64,000 bases of DNA from Eutreptiella sp. 'Long Island Sound 2002' (Eukaryota; Euglenozoa; Euglenophyceae; Eutreptiales; Eutreptiaceae): assembly GCA_964036045.1 (NCBI GenBank), contig OZ038381.1, positions 161,824,283-161,888,282 of the forward strand, read 5' to 3'. The notes under the pieces were generated by a model, which saw only the letters and a list, made by a program, of their open reading frames with translations, was not told the origin of the DNA and searched no databases. Below, one piece after another: positions 1 to 11,807 of this stretch. Position 1 is the stretch's first letter. Each line of letters opens with the position of its first letter. The translations under genes were made by a program, and so were the position numbers.

Positions 1-2843
1 CCCGAAACACAACCGTCTCTGCAGTGCCCCACAACGCTGATGTGCGTCTCAATTCCACTGCCCCACAGCTCTGCTGCGTCCCGTAGCGACTTGGCAAAAC
101 GGGGGGCTGGGGGCTGGGGGTTGGGGTGGGGGGCATGGTCAGAGCTGGATGGGTTGGGGCCTGAAGCGAAACTACTCCAGCAAAGCACCTACAATTTGGG
201 ATAGAGGTGGCTGGGGCCTGCAGCACACTTCTCCAACGTAGCGCATCCTGCTCTGCAGGGTTCTGATGCAGCAGTGGGGATGGGGAGGGGGGGGGGGGGA
301 GAATGGGTGCAGGAGGTGGGGGTGGGTGGGGTGCTGGGAACAGGGGCATTGAGGGATTCACCTTGCGGAGCCGTACAATTGAATGCCTTATACGAGTTAC
401 AACATACACCCTTTACCACCCTTCTGATGAAATGCCCTTGTCTGCCCTGTCATTAGTTGCCAATAGGTGCAATACCATTACTTGTGCGTGGAAGTGTGTC
501 TTACCAGTATGTGCTAATGTGTGAATACCTGAGGTGTGTTCGAGGCACGGGTTGGTGTTTCCATATGTTGACATGTGGGAGCATGTGTTGGAGATGTGTT
601 GGTGTTCCGCGTGCATGGGCATGTGTTTGCGTGCGTGGGCATGTGTTTCAAGTGCATTGGCATGGGTTTCAAGTGCGTGGGCATGGGTTCCAACGTGTTG
701 ATGTTCAATGTGTGAGGATGTGTTTGAGGCGTGCGTTGATTTTTGAATGTGTTGGTATGCGTGCAAGGGCCCCACTGTTGCAAAATCAGGAAAACACGTG
801 GAAGGGCAGTGTTGGAGACACGTGTGTGGAGTGCCGTACTAGCAGCTTCAAGAGTACATATGGTGCAGCTGTTTCCAACAAGGCAAAAAAAAACCTTGAT
901 GAGCCAATCAGTGGCATACCTCCAGAGATGACCAGCCACGCACCGCATGCACACATTCCCATGACAAAAGGTTGGGTGTAAAGCTCTGCTTGTTCTTTTC
1001 TTCGGTTCGAGGAGTGGAGGAAGAATTGCCTGCGCAACGGCTGAGCGCTGGAGGCAAATATGGTGCCTTTAAGGCAAATGCCACCCAAAAGGCGCAAACT
1101 TGCAGACATCGTATCGTGTATGACATCCTGATTTGTGTAATGTACATGTGCCAGCACAATCCTAGGACTGTAAACAAGGCTATGCTGGGGTTGCTTGACA
1201 GGCAATATGGTGACTGCATGACCAGAAATCTGGGCCGTTTGGGTCTGAACTGGGCCACTTTGGGTGCAGTAGCATTGTTTGTAGAACACATGATCTCAAG
1301 TGTTCCCGGGTGCTACTGATCACTTGCATACACCGATCTTCAAGGGGGGGAAGAGTCTGCTGCGAGCGCCCAAGCACCTCAGTCCAGTCCGGACTCAAAG
1401 CCTTTCAATCTTTGTGATGTCCTTGTTCTTGGAGGCACACTGAAAACCCACAGACCCGAGAAAAAGATTGGTCCAGTCACGGGTTGTTGCCTTTGCAGTG
1501 ATATGGCACTGCTCTTGCGCATAATTCTTTCCTGCAAGCAGTGCTACTACTTGCCCCCCGACGGTACTACTGCCCGTGGTGCTACCATTCGCCCCCATCC
1601 CTTTACGCAGCATGCCGATACGTACCACCCAAAAATTGGAAGAGCGATTCTGGAGCGCTCTCGGCATCTTAGGGTCCTTCGGACTCGTCCTACATTTCCG
1701 TGTCTGGGTGTTTTGTCACACTGCGCATGCACATGCCCTGGGAACGCAATCTTTGGGTCACCATGGAAAGATCCTCTCAAAGGTAACGGCAATGTGTAGC
1801 ACGGGTAATGCCCAGGAGTCCTGGGCGTTCAGGTATGCATCAGCTTCAAACCACAACAAGGGACGGAAAAGTCCGTATCCTCGCGGGTACTGTGGATGCA
1901 AAGACAGAAGATACCCATGGGACCTCTCCTACCTGATCATCTGAGCGCGCAACTCCCATGCACAGGGCCGCATGCACTCCGTGGGCCCTGGAACTACATA
2001 CCCAGACGTCCTGCATGTACGAGAGTATTCCACAGAGCGTGGCAGACTCTGCTCCGAGGTAGCAGACATATCTCGGCGTGAGGGTTGTGGAGAATTGTAT
2101 GCCGTTGTGGAGAGGTTTGGGGGAATCCTCCAAAATTTGAGGGAAAAAAACAGCAAACGGAACGAACACAAGAAATTGTGCAAGTGCCTTCTGATCAACA
2201 AGGCCGGGGTCCACACTTCCTGGGATTAGACATGATCACTCACAGTACAGACACATTAGTTTCATCTGTGGATGGGTGCTCAGTGATGAGTAGAACGCCA
2301 ACCTTTGCCCCCTGCACAAAGTATCCATGCTTGGCCACAGGGTATGGGCTGAGGAGTCAATCAAGTGTCACGGTTGTGTAGTGGACCAAAGGTTGGGCAA
2401 AAGCAAGAGCTTGAATTGCAGACAGTCTCATGCATGAGCAAAAGAAACGGGAACTCAAAAGTTTTGTTACGCTGAGGAAAGCGGCGGTCCATCGGCAACT
2501 GCTGTCAACTGCTGGTCACTGGTCGCGACCAGCAAAAAATGAGCGGAGCCCTCTGTGTGTTGTCGGAGTGTTGGGACGGTGACAGTGTCGGACGGGATGT
2601 GCCGTGTGTGTTCGTGGCATGGATGTGGCTAATTCACCGTCCCTGCCAGTGGCACACTCTGACCGTGTGCCTCTCGTACACAAAATCCTGATGTATGTGT
2701 GGCGGTCGGCTCCAACATCACTTGCCTCGCAGACCCTGCACCTCTTCCGTGCTCCAGAAGCATACGCCCAGCGGCCCTCCGGAACTACCACCTGCTGGTC
2801 TCCAGAAGGGCCTTCATTCCAGTGTGTCCCACATGCTCTGATC
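1..2843. other. No gene recognised; low-complexity and degenerate repeats
   Basis: No reading frame here looks like protein and none has recognisable motifs. The stretch holds a G-run near 289-299 and a degenerate minisatellite around 600-700. The rest is unremarkable. A long open frame on the plus strand from about 2604 is antisense to the exon at 2844-3594 and is not credible. Confidence 0.5.
600..705. repeat. Degenerate minisatellite, about 21-bp unit
   Basis: About five imperfect tandem copies of a G/T-rich unit containing GTGGGCATG and GTTTCAAGTGC. The surrounding 500-740 is built from more degraded versions of the same words. It explains the spurious His/Thr-rich open frames on the other strand. 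Confidence 0.6.
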
Positions 2844-3594
2844 CTACTGACTGGACGCTGTGCTGCTGCCCGTGCCCCGCCTACTCCCTGTCCTGTAGAT
2901 GGAGGCAAGCAAGTCCTCCAGGCCCTCGGGGGAGTACGTCTCAGCCACCGGGGCACAGCACCCAGACCTCGACCGGGATTTGGTCCGGCGCAGCTCTACC
3001 CGGATCAAAGGGCCCACAGGCTCTGCCGAGGGATCCCGGCGCTGTGGCGTCTTTGTGGCCGGGGTGGGGCTCGCGGAGACGAGAGGCCGCCCCGGGGACT
3101 GCCCATACTGCTGCGGCCGCTCCTTTCGGATCGGGCTCCAGGCCCTGGTCACCTTCCGATGGGGACTGCCCTGCTGCTCCCGAAGCACGTCGTTCGGCGT
3201 GCGCTTGGGGGTGCCGCGGGGCTTGAGGGGGGTAGGGACGCCCCGGGAGGGGGTACGGTGCTTGTTGGGGTCAGTGTTGGTGGTGGGCTTCCTGCTCTCC
3301 CTCGTGTAAGGGCTGGCTTGCCTGTGCCCTGGAGTCCCTACCCTGGGCTGCTCCTTCAGGGCATTGACTCTGGAGAAGGAGGGTCCGGCGAGGGATTTCT
3401 TGTTGGACATACGCCGCTGCCCGGAGTTGGGCACGGGGTGCCTGCGGCTGGGGCTCTTGGAAGTCTTGACCTTGATATACTTGCCAGGGGTGCTGGGGCT
3501 GGAGGTTTGGGAGTTGCTGTTGGACACAGGGGAATCGCACGTGGCAGCGTCAGTGGCAGGCTCATGGCTCCCATCTTCGCGCTTGTTCCAGTTC
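2844..3594 (-). CDS. Probable terminal exon of a basic Ser/Pro/Arg-rich protein
   Basis: An open stretch of about 250 codons starts after a good 3' splice site (TTTGCCCCCAG ending at 3595) and ends at a TAG at 2844-2846. The product is rich in Ser, Pro, Arg, Lys and Thr, with repeated SP, TP and RTP motifs (for example PSRGVPTP and HRKVTRAWSPIRKER), as in disordered nuclear or cytoskeleton-binding proteins with many proline-directed phosphorylation sites. No globular domain is recognised. The upstream intron carries a (GT)n tract next to the splice site. Upstream exons were not identified, so the start is unknown. Translation on the other strand is low-complexity, which supports this strand. 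Confidence 0.45.
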
Positions 3595-3608
3595 CTGGGG
3601 GCAAAGGG

Positions 3609-3609
<1 letters not shown>

Positions 3610-3642
<33 letters not shown>
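3610..3642. repeat. (AC)n microsatellite
   Basis: Uninterrupted AC dinucleotide repeat of about 16 units. It lies in the presumed intron just upstream (minus-strand sense) of the exon at 2844-3594. Confidence 0.95.
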
Positions 3643-3648
<6 letters not shown>

Positions 3649-3946
3649 AACACAAAAAACTGCAGACAACAGGGCACAGTGCCAGGAGAGGAGACGCCTC
3701 GCCAGCCCACAATACATGGAAGGCAGAAACTAGACGCCCGCACCTGATGAGGTTCCTGTGCACTCAGGCTGCGTTAGGCCAATCCTTCTGCCTGTGGGAG
3801 CTTAGCTGGACCACAGATCTGTACAGTCCAGCTCAATACCAGCCTCCCAGCCATGCACTACTACCAACCCATGGACCGCAGGCGGCAACAATGGACCCGT
3901 CAACTAACCGCAACAAAACGGACATCACCCCATCACCAGGGGATGG

Positions 3947-3968
3947 ACACACACACACACACACACAC
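3947..3968. repeat. (AC)n microsatellite
   Basis: Short AC dinucleotide repeat of about 11 units in non-coding sequence. Confidence 0.9.
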
Positions 3969-4159
3969 GTCACCAACCAGGTCCGCCGGGTATTGGGATC
4001 AGGGGGTTCATTACAGTCACCATCGCCATGCTTTTGCACTGCCATGTTTTTGCACTGCATGCGCACTACGTGCCCATTGCAGTGAAATCCCCCCATGCCA
4101 CCTCTGTATAACACGGCAAAGCAACAAAGCCAACATGACACACATTGACAATGTACCCC

Positions 4160-4480
4160 ATTTGCAGATGAGGTCGTTGGTCATATCCGTCTGGCAAGGA
4201 ATAAAACATTCCCCTGTTCAAGAATCCATTGACAACGATCATGATGGCATCATGTCCTCTTGTCCTGTGTCCGAAGACCTCATCAATCCATAGGCTGTGC
4301 CAGTGTGTATCAAGCATTGGGAGAGGCTATAGCTTTCTTGGTGTTGATATGTTTCTCAACTTGGCGGCTTGGCACACATCGCAACTAAAGATATTGTGTT
4401 CCACATAGTGTCGAAGATGAGAGCACACACAATCGCACTTGATCAGGGCCATGGTTTGAAGTATTCCTGACATGCAGTGC
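4160..4480 (-). pseudogene. Ty3/gypsy-type integrase fragment, degraded
   Basis: Read on the minus strand, this gives the order of a retroviral-type integrase: a His-His-Cys-Cys zinc-binding region (HLRHYVEHNIFSCDVCQAAK), then PLPMLDTHWHSLWIDEVF at the start of the catalytic core (first acidic residue in the WID context), then GHDAIMIVVNGFLNRGMF, matching the D-x-I-x-V-V-V-D-R-x-S-K stretch of Ty3/gypsy integrases. An in-frame stop lies between the zinc finger and the core, and the usual VD is now VN. The remaining catalytic Asp and Glu are not found downstream, and no protease, RT or LTR is recognisable nearby. It is a dead remnant. Confidence 0.6.
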
Positions 4481-6120
4481 TATAATACAATGCACTCCTC
4501 CGCTCCCTCCTCTACAACAATACTCCCTACTCCCTTACAACGGTATGAGCAAGTAGTCTTTGTCCCCCATGGCACAAGATTCCTCCCATGAGCTACACCT
4601 CTGCACATCCCAAAACCTACATGCTAAGAGTATAAAATTCTTGCCGCAGTGGCCCGACCCACCACCGTCTAAGTGTAATTGCGCACACTATATTAACTAC
4701 AGCCTGCACATTATGTGGTGACGAGCCATAGGTGCGGCATGATTGTGCATTGCACAATCTAACCTTGCCGTGTGCACATCCCCCTGTGCATCTCTGCTTT
4801 CACATGCTTTCATGGTGCCTTTGTCTTGTTGCGTACTACTTAAGGGTCTGATTGATCCGTGTCCATTGCACACGCACGTGTATGCGTGTGTGCATGTGAG
4901 TGTTTTTTTTCCGGAGACACTGAAGTGCTACATGACAATGTTCGAATAGAAATGGCCCTTTGAGAGCGTTACAGCAAGCTCAAAGCATTGACTTTCCCCT
5001 TGAACCTGTGTTTGTTGTGTTGTCCCTCCAACATGTTGTGTGTGTGTCCCTTCGCGTGCGCATGCGTGTAGCATGGCTACGGGTTTGTTGTCAGGGGACA
5101 GCCAGTGGCCAACAATGCGTGCAATGCACAATGGGATAACAACGATGCACAGTTCACAATTATGCAAAATTGACCAATCATGCATGCTCCTATGGGTACA
5201 TGAAAAGACCCCAGGGTTGCCATCATAGGAAGAATATGCAGGCAAATCAGACTTAGGAGCATGAAACATCAACAGTCTGTCCACCCAATTGTTTCATCTA
5301 AAGCCATCTGCAGCCTGTTGAACATCAACATGTGTGTCAAGCGAAGTGTATCATTGGGCACTAGGTCCATGATTACGTGGGTGTTTCACCTCCATATGAC
5401 ACACGGTGCTAAAAAATACACCCATCAGCTGAAATGTTAACCACATGGTCCTAGAGCATGGCAATTTCTTGACAATTGCATCATCAGCCACTACCTTGTC
5501 CTTATTAACCTCTATATTCAAGGACACCATCTTCTTCCACAACAGCACAAGCACCATGTTTTCAACAAATTTGTCCATGAAAACTTAAAACATTCCTGGT
5601 GTGCACCAACTAGGGGAAACAGTTGTGCACAACTATGCACATTCATGCACATTCATGCACACATCCCACATTTGTACAAAATGCACAATGATGCACATGC
5701 AGAAATGAAATCCCCCTCCCCTCAAAAAACCACGAGTTGCAATTTTGGTGCCCCTCTCCTCAAACCGCCACATTAACTGCCCTCCCTCCCACTTCTTTAG
5801 GCTGAGGGGGAATGTTTGCCCGGCGCGCTACCTTTCTATTAACTATCCCCACTTCAGCCCCACAGTTACCCTCTGATGGAGAAGGCCCCCCAAATAGACC
5901 ATGATGGACTGCGCACCTTCCCTGCAAAGCACGTTGCATAATTCGACAATAGCTGTGAATTCAACAACTCCAAATATCATTTGTATTGTACTTAACAAAC
6001 GGTACTTTGCCTTCACCTTTCGCATAGATTTCGCTATGGTAATGAGTCCCCAAGCCACAAGCGGTTTGGACGGCGTTTTCGCCTCACGTCACAAGAACGA
6101 AGCACAAACTCAGTGTTCGC
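4481..6120. other. No gene recognised
   Basis: AT-richer intergenic sequence. Short open frames such as 5351-5578 (minus) do not match a family. Some stretches, for example 5590-5700 with repeated TGCACATTCATGCACA words, look like old repeat debris. Confidence 0.5.
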
Positions 6121-6226
6121 TACATCACCCCTGCCTTCTGGGGGTCCCCATGGTGGGGAGAAATCAATATGGCTACATTACCCCTGCTTTCTTGGGGTCC
6201 CCATGGTGGGGAGAAATCAACCTAGT
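6121..6226. repeat. Tandem duplication of a 53-bp unit
   Basis: Two copies (6121-6173 and 6174-6226) containing GGGGTCCCCATGGTGGGGAG, about 90% alike. A related copy occurs at about 32818-32876, so the unit is part of a dispersed family. Degenerate relatives with GCAGCCATTTC-like words appear near 47.5 kb. Confidence 0.75.
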
Positions 6227-6365
6227 AAGGGGTGGATGTGGTGAAAACGAGCAAAAAATGGAAGAAAATTGGTGAAACTGGGTGAGAATCCAAATATATC
6301 ATATCCCGAATGTCAAAAAAGCATCAAAATACCCGTTGTCAAACAACAATAATGCCCATAGTATC

Positions 6366-6450
6366 ACAAAGTATGGGGTTCTAGGACGGCTAGTTGTCCA
6401 AATAGTTGCACTGCGCGCGCACTGCGCTTAGTGCACCCCCTAAAAGGTCA
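6366..6450. repeat. Dispersed repeat with GCGC-rich core (copy 1 of 3)
   Basis: Contains AAATAGTTGCACTGCGCGCG and flanking sequence shared with about 34299-34380 and 35367-35430. All three copies follow a similar phrase ending GTATGGGNTCTNNNACGGC. Nature unknown. Confidence 0.65.
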
Positions 6451-6940
6451 CCGGTGGGGCATGTGTCAAAAAATATGCCCGGCACGCGCCCGGCGCGCCA
6501 ACGCTCCCCCTGAAGCCCCTGGCCATTCCGTGAACGCTTACTGTGCACCGCGCCATGCCCAACGGTGAGGACTTCCTCCCCAGCAAACCCCGGATTCCGT
6601 GAGAACACACAGGGACGCGTGGACAGCCCTCAAGCCGAATAGCCCCGGAAGCCATGTCCTTCCTCTATGGTCGCAGCGCCTCCCCTGATCTGGTCGGGGC
6701 AGGCTGCCTCTGACGCGAGAGACGCGGTCTCCATTCCCGGCTCAAGGACTGATGTATGAACGCCACTTACTTTTTTTTCAACACCCTGCCAATGCCCCTG
6801 CCTACTGCCCATCCCCATGGCTCTACCGCTGCCCTGCCCTCCCCTGTCCTGCCCCGCCCCACCGTGTGGAGACCCACAGCCAAAGCCCCAGCCAAAGCCA
6901 AAGCCAAAGCACCTGCCCCTGCCCCTAGTCCGGCTGGACA

Positions 6941-7078
6941 GTTGGTGAGCACAATCTGTCCCCACAATCCCAAACGGGTGTCGTGCTTTGAGTTGATGTG
7001 TTTCAGGAAGATCTGCCTGTCAAAATGCGCGAACCTCTTGCCAGTCGGGTTAGCGGTGGGCTCATCTCGTTTCAGGCA
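6941..7078 (-). CDS. Possible small exon, unknown protein
   Basis: A minus-strand frame reads protein-like sequence (NPTGKRFAHFDRQIFLKH followed by KHDTRLGLWGQIVL) before running into Gly/Ala low-complexity at lower coordinates. The composition change near 6940 suggests an exon end. No family is recognised and splice sites were not fixed, so this is only a candidate. Confidence 0.3.
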
Positions 7079-10050
7079 GGTCCGGCTGGCCCAATCACCC
7101 TATCAATCCATCCCCTGACTTTCTTCCCCCTACAACCCCCTCTCTCGCCCGCCCCTGTACAGCCCCCCCCCCCCCCCCGTCCTTTTGCAGAGAGCCCTTC
7201 AACATCATTGGCAAGGAAAAGGGAGGGTGGGGGCAGAGGGGCGACTGTGGCTGACATACCAATTGACGTCCATCTGCCCGTCCAGGTACTGTGTCAGGCT
7301 GGTGCCAGGCTCAGCAGTCAATAGCACCTCCACAGAGGGATTTGCTTTGCCCTACAGAAGAAGTGAGGGACTCTTGATCTGGAAGGTATACAGTACTCAC
7401 AGGTTAGGGACTCACAGAACTCAGGACCAACCACTCTGCGCCATGCAATCGAGTGAGAATCCATTTGAGCCCACACCGTAGGGCCTCCACCAGAGGCCAT
7501 GGATTACTTTGCCATAGACAGGTCAAAGGGGCATGGGTCCACAACATTCGTATCATTATGTGCTCTCCACTGGCGGCACACCTACCGTTAGCAGTTGGCC
7601 CATGACCCCTAAGTATGTACCTCGAGCGCCTCGGCTGTGGCTGTGGGGGGTGCCATAGAGGCTCACCATTTGTATGTTGCACAGTCGTCTGCAATCTATG
7701 ATTTTGCATGTGCCAGTTTACCCTGCAAAACCGTCACCGTTACCAGCAACATTGGTCTATACAATTCACCACAGCGCGTGCCCCGTGGTGTAAGTGCACA
7801 GCCTATCAAAAATAAATCTGATTGAAGGTGTGGCATTACTGAGCAGCGTCCGCCCTCCCCAAGTGTAGCATCACCAGCAGGGCCAGTGGTCAGGACTGCA
7901 TTGATCTGTAATGGGTGGGTATCCCCAACCACAGCGCCCTGCAAATGCATACACTTTTGGTGGGGGCTGGTCAATCCAGTCGGTACCATGAAGCAATCAC
8001 TTCACTCGCTCATTCAGCTTCACACCAAGCAGGAGCACACCAACCACCAATCCACATCTCACGTTGCCCCCCCTAGGGTAGTATATAACAGACTACACCC
8101 TGTATCCCAATCTCGCCTCTTCACTCACTTTTGTTTGGAATTCCCATGCCCTCACCCCCTTCTGCTTCCCTCCGCCTCCCTGTTACACTGCTCCCTCTCC
8201 CCTCTCCCTTGCCCAGGCTTCGTTTATAACAGGGAGGGGGGTATTTTGGACAACACCCACCCACCCAACTTTGGACCCACCCAGGACCCTCCCCCCTCTT
8301 GTCATTCTGTGGGGAGCATTTTTTGGAAACCAAATTGTGCCGTGGCCTTGTTGTTGTTCTTGTTGTTGGTGTTGGCTGGCTGTGTCTCTCCTGTGACTCC
8401 CTGAGGCTGGCTGACACACTCTGCAGGACTGCTGCTCTGTGCAGGACTCTTGCCCTGTGCAGCATTGCTCCTCTGTTCAGGACCACCACTCTGTGCCGCA
8501 CTGTTGCTCTGTGCAGAACTGCACTGGGGTCAGCTTGGGAAACTTGAGTGGGCGCTGACTCTTCTTTCCTTGCACCCATTGCTTGTGCTTGGCACTGTTC
8601 AGATGCTCCCTTTTGGCCTGCTCAGAGGATTCAACAAATACCCCACAACCACAAAGAGATTTTGGCATGGTGCAAAACAGAAAGGGGTACTAGCAAACAG
8701 CCAGACAAGGCTCCTGTGACCAAAGAAGGGGTGGCAGGAGCCCAACCGAGGAAACCCTCGGAATTATAAAGGGGGGGGTCCAGAGTTTTAGACCCACCCA
8801 CCCGGCTGAAGACCCACCAACCGCCCCTCCCCATTGCAACTTAATTCTTTTAAATGAACCCTGCCCTTGCCCCACCCCCCCTCCCCCCGCCTCTACTTGT
8901 TCGTTCCAGAGGTACTGCATGCAGCACTGCCAGTCACTTGCTCACAGTGCAAAGACGCTTCTCCCCCTCCCCTCTCCCACTACCTCTACTTGTTCTAGAT
9001 CTTTATGTTGTGAGCCAGTAAATGGCAACACTGCATGCAGAGGTACTGCATGCAGCACTGCCAGTCGCTTGCTCGTGGTGCAAAGATGCCCCCCTGCCAC
9101 AAACGCTGATCACGATTGAGGGAAAGATATAGATGTACGCAAATGCGTGCAAACACACATCAGAAGCGACCCCAACTAAACCCCCACCTCCACTCCACCC
9201 CACCCCACTTCACTCCCCACAAAAAATAGCACCAACGCAAAAGGGGGGGGGGGGGGGCGGGGGGATCTCAATCTTCTCCCTATCTGCGTCTTTGCATGCC
9301 TCTGCTTGCCTAAGCGTGCCATTTTGGCATTTGAAATCCAACAAAACATTTGGAAACAACATTTGAAATCCAAGGTCTCTTGGGAGCTTCTGAATGCTAA
9401 CCTACGGGGGTGGGGCGAGCCCTCTTGTAAGAAAAACATGAAGAACACGTGCCTACTCGGGTCTAGCACAACCTGTAACCAGCCGAGGGCTTGAAGAAGG
9501 AAGCAGTATTGCATGCAGCGCTGCCAATCACGTCCTTACACTGCAAACCCCCCCCAACACCACGGGACACTGCAATACAATTGGTGGTACAATAGGCTAC
9601 CATACCAGATAATAGTGTGAGACACTGCACCTTTGTTTGTATGTGCTGCAGACATAGATAAATGGGGATTGTTTCAAGTCCTATGTGAGAACTGTTACAT
9701 GAATTGGATAAACAATAGACTATCACAACTATGATTGTTGGTTCGAATCCAGACCGATGTATATCACTAAACCCCCACCCCCAGGGACTTGCTTGAGCGG
9801 GGGGGGGGGGGGTCCAGGGGGGAGCCCCCCCCCCCCCCGCCGGAACATACCCAATCCACAGTGAACAGAAAGTTTATTGGAGAAGGATTAACTCAGCGCA
9901 TGGAAATATCATGTTGTCGGCCGTAAACAAAGGAAATGCATCATTGAATGTCAATTCAGGGTTCCCACATCTCACCAATACACAACAACTACAACAGAGC
10001 AGGACATTCACCATCTCATGCCAAATGACAGTGATCTTTCTTGTCAGTCA
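7079..10050. other. No gene recognised; poly-G/C runs and a small minisatellite
   Basis: Contains poly-C or poly-G runs near 7167-7182, 9243-9262 and 9799-9838. A degenerate tandem repeat of about 24 bp (CTCTGTGCAGGACTGCTG-like) lies at about 8425-8525. A B-box-like word at 9739-9749 was considered and rejected as a tRNA. No convincing coding exon. Confidence 0.45.
8425..8525. repeat. Degenerate minisatellite, about 24-bp unit
   Basis: Four to five imperfect copies built on CTGTGCAGNACT and CACTCTGTGC words. It creates a repetitive HRA/VLHR open frame on the minus strand that is not credible as a gene. Confidence 0.55.
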
Positions 10051-10061
10051 GAATTAGACTT

Positions 10062-10317
10062 GCCTGAACCGGTCGAGTGTGGCCATTTTTTGTGCCACAG
10101 CGACAAACTCGCACAGTGTGGCCATTGGTACGCTTAAAAAAAGTGTGGCACATGCCTTTTGTGCCTCGTTGTAGGCTTTTTGCCTTTTATGACCGGTGAT
10201 CCTATCTTTAAACCTAAAATAGAGCAGCGCGTCAATTACATCTTCACGTTTTGCGCATAGCAACGGTGGGACCGGGGCGCGGAAATACACTGACAACGAG
10301 CGTTGGGGCATGGTAGT
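10062..10317 (-). CDS. Possible exon, unknown protein
   Basis: After a candidate 3' splice site (GTTTTCCAG, ending at 10318) an open frame of about 85 codons reads a balanced, protein-like sequence (for example KREDVIDALLYFRFKDRITG, then KRQKAYNEAQKACATLFLS). It ends at a TAA shortly after FRQV or at a possible GC-type donor (CAG/GCAAGT). No family is recognised and no neighbouring exons were identified. Confidence 0.35.
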
Positions 10318-10439
10318 CTGGAAAACAAGGGAGATGGAGCACACATGAAGCAATATGTACACAGTGTATGGCATGCCCCGAAGGCGCCGAAAAATTTTTT
10401 CCCGTGACTAAAAAATGTTCCCAAAACCCAGGTTTTCGG

Positions 10440-10535
10440 GTGCACTTGAGCTGAGGGGGGAGGGGGGGAGGGGGGGAGGGGGTCCAGGGGAGGGGGGGAG
10501 GGGGTCCAGGGGAGAGGGGTCCCCCCCCCGCCAGA
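10440..10535. repeat. G-rich tandem block
   Basis: Purine-rich tandem block of GGGGGAGGGG and GGTCCAGGGGAG words on the plus strand, with obvious G-quadruplex potential. Its style matches the larger G-run blocks at 18.76, 40.56, 44.37 and 49.08 kb. Confidence 0.7.
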
Positions 10536-10774
10536 ATGAAAATTAAAGCAAGGCCCTGCCCCACCCCCCTACCTCGCAGTGTCTTTTGTGTGCATGCACC
10601 CTCTTCCCAGTCAGCTATCCAGGGATTGCGTGCGCACGGACGCAGTGTGCTTTGTGTGCATGCACCCCTTTTCCGGAATCGTCTGGGGGGACGGGCTTAG
10701 AGGTGGGGGAATTAGGAATGCAATGCAATGAGGAGTTAGGAATGCAATGAGGAGGCGGGCAGCGAGGCAATGCA

Positions 10775-11807
10775 TCACACCAGACATGGCCCCGTGGCTG
10801 GGCTATGGGGGCTGTGGGTGCTGCTCTGTTGGCTTGGGGTGTATGCTGCCTGCCGATACTGGGCCCTGTCATGGTACCCCCTGTACTCGCTCTCCTCAAG
10901 GTTGAGACCGGACACTTCAAAGCTGAGGCGCTTGGGGGGCGCATAGTAGGTTTCGTCGTCAACCCAGGGACCAGGGGGACGAGGCTGTGAGAAAATGTGA
11001 AATTGAGGGTCACAACACATGGAAGGAGAGGGGGGGGCAGAGTAAGGCACTGCCACTCACCGACTCGCAGACGCGGCCCTGGAAGGAACGGGGAAGATGC
11101 AGAAAAGTGAAAAGTGCAGGGAAAATGGGGGAACTGGGAATCAAAGAGGATCCCCCTCGATCTACGCTACAGCCCCCCTCTGAGCTGCAAGAGACCCATT
11201 GTGCGAGTCACAGAAAGCCCTCAAATCGCTAATTTTTCTTTTCCAAATGGAACTGCAAGCACCAACCGTGGTTGTATGGAGGTCTGGAAGGCGACTCGTA
11301 GATTCCCACAGGGTGTCCAGGAGGTGTGTTTGCGATAGTGCAACAGGTGTGGGACCATTTCTGTCCCTGCAACGCTAGGATCCGCTGCAAGCCACCCAAA
11401 ACCCCCCAAATCGCAAATTGCAGCAGCATTCTTGAGGAAACTAGATAACACGACGAGCACTGTTGCGTGCAAAACTGAGAGAGTAATACCGGGGGCGAAT
11501 CCATTTCATCCATCACATCCATGTCAGTCATGGTGTCTGAATCTTCTACGGCTTCCTCTGTTTGGCTGCTGTCTGAGAATTGAATGTTCTGTGAAATGTA
11601 GGGGATGGCGATGGGACGTGGTGAGGAGACGGCATGCTTGACCATGCCGTGGTTCCCGTTTTGGAGAGGAATCTGTATATATACTTTGTCCGCAGACGGT
11701 GGGGAAATGCGTTTTGGTAGGTGAGAGTGGGACAGTTGTCCGTCTGCTGACAAATGCTGCTTCTGCCCCTGTGGCGTCCACTCCACTGCGGCGCCGGCAG
11801 CCTTCAC
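10775..11807 (-). CDS. Two-exon gene model, unknown acidic/proline-rich protein
   Basis: Two minus-strand open exons join in the same phase. The upstream exon is about 11490-11807: Gln/Ser-rich, then an acidic run ending DSDTMTDMDVMDEMDSPP, with a donor CCG/GTATTA. The terminal exon is 10775-10984: acceptor TTCTCACAG, product beginning PRPPGPWVDDETYYAPPKR, ending at a stop. Both junctions are phase 0. The last part is rich in Tyr, Ser, Gln and His. No domain is recognised. The true start is not visible, because the frame closes just upstream of 11807, so an earlier exon is expected. It could also be two unrelated exons. Confidence 0.4.

Noticed and set aside
2604-4085. 493-codon open frame on the plus strand
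   Set aside because: It runs antisense to a better exon, through (AC)n repeats and low-complexity, with no protein-like motifs.
5351-5578. Possible second integrase fragment upstream of the gypsy remnant
   Set aside because: The weak resemblance is in the wrong order relative to the zinc finger and core at 4.2-4.5 kb.
9739-9749. GGTTCGAATCC, a perfect pol III B box on the plus strand
   Set aside because: No A box at the right distance upstream and no pairing acceptor ends, so a tRNA gene is not supported.
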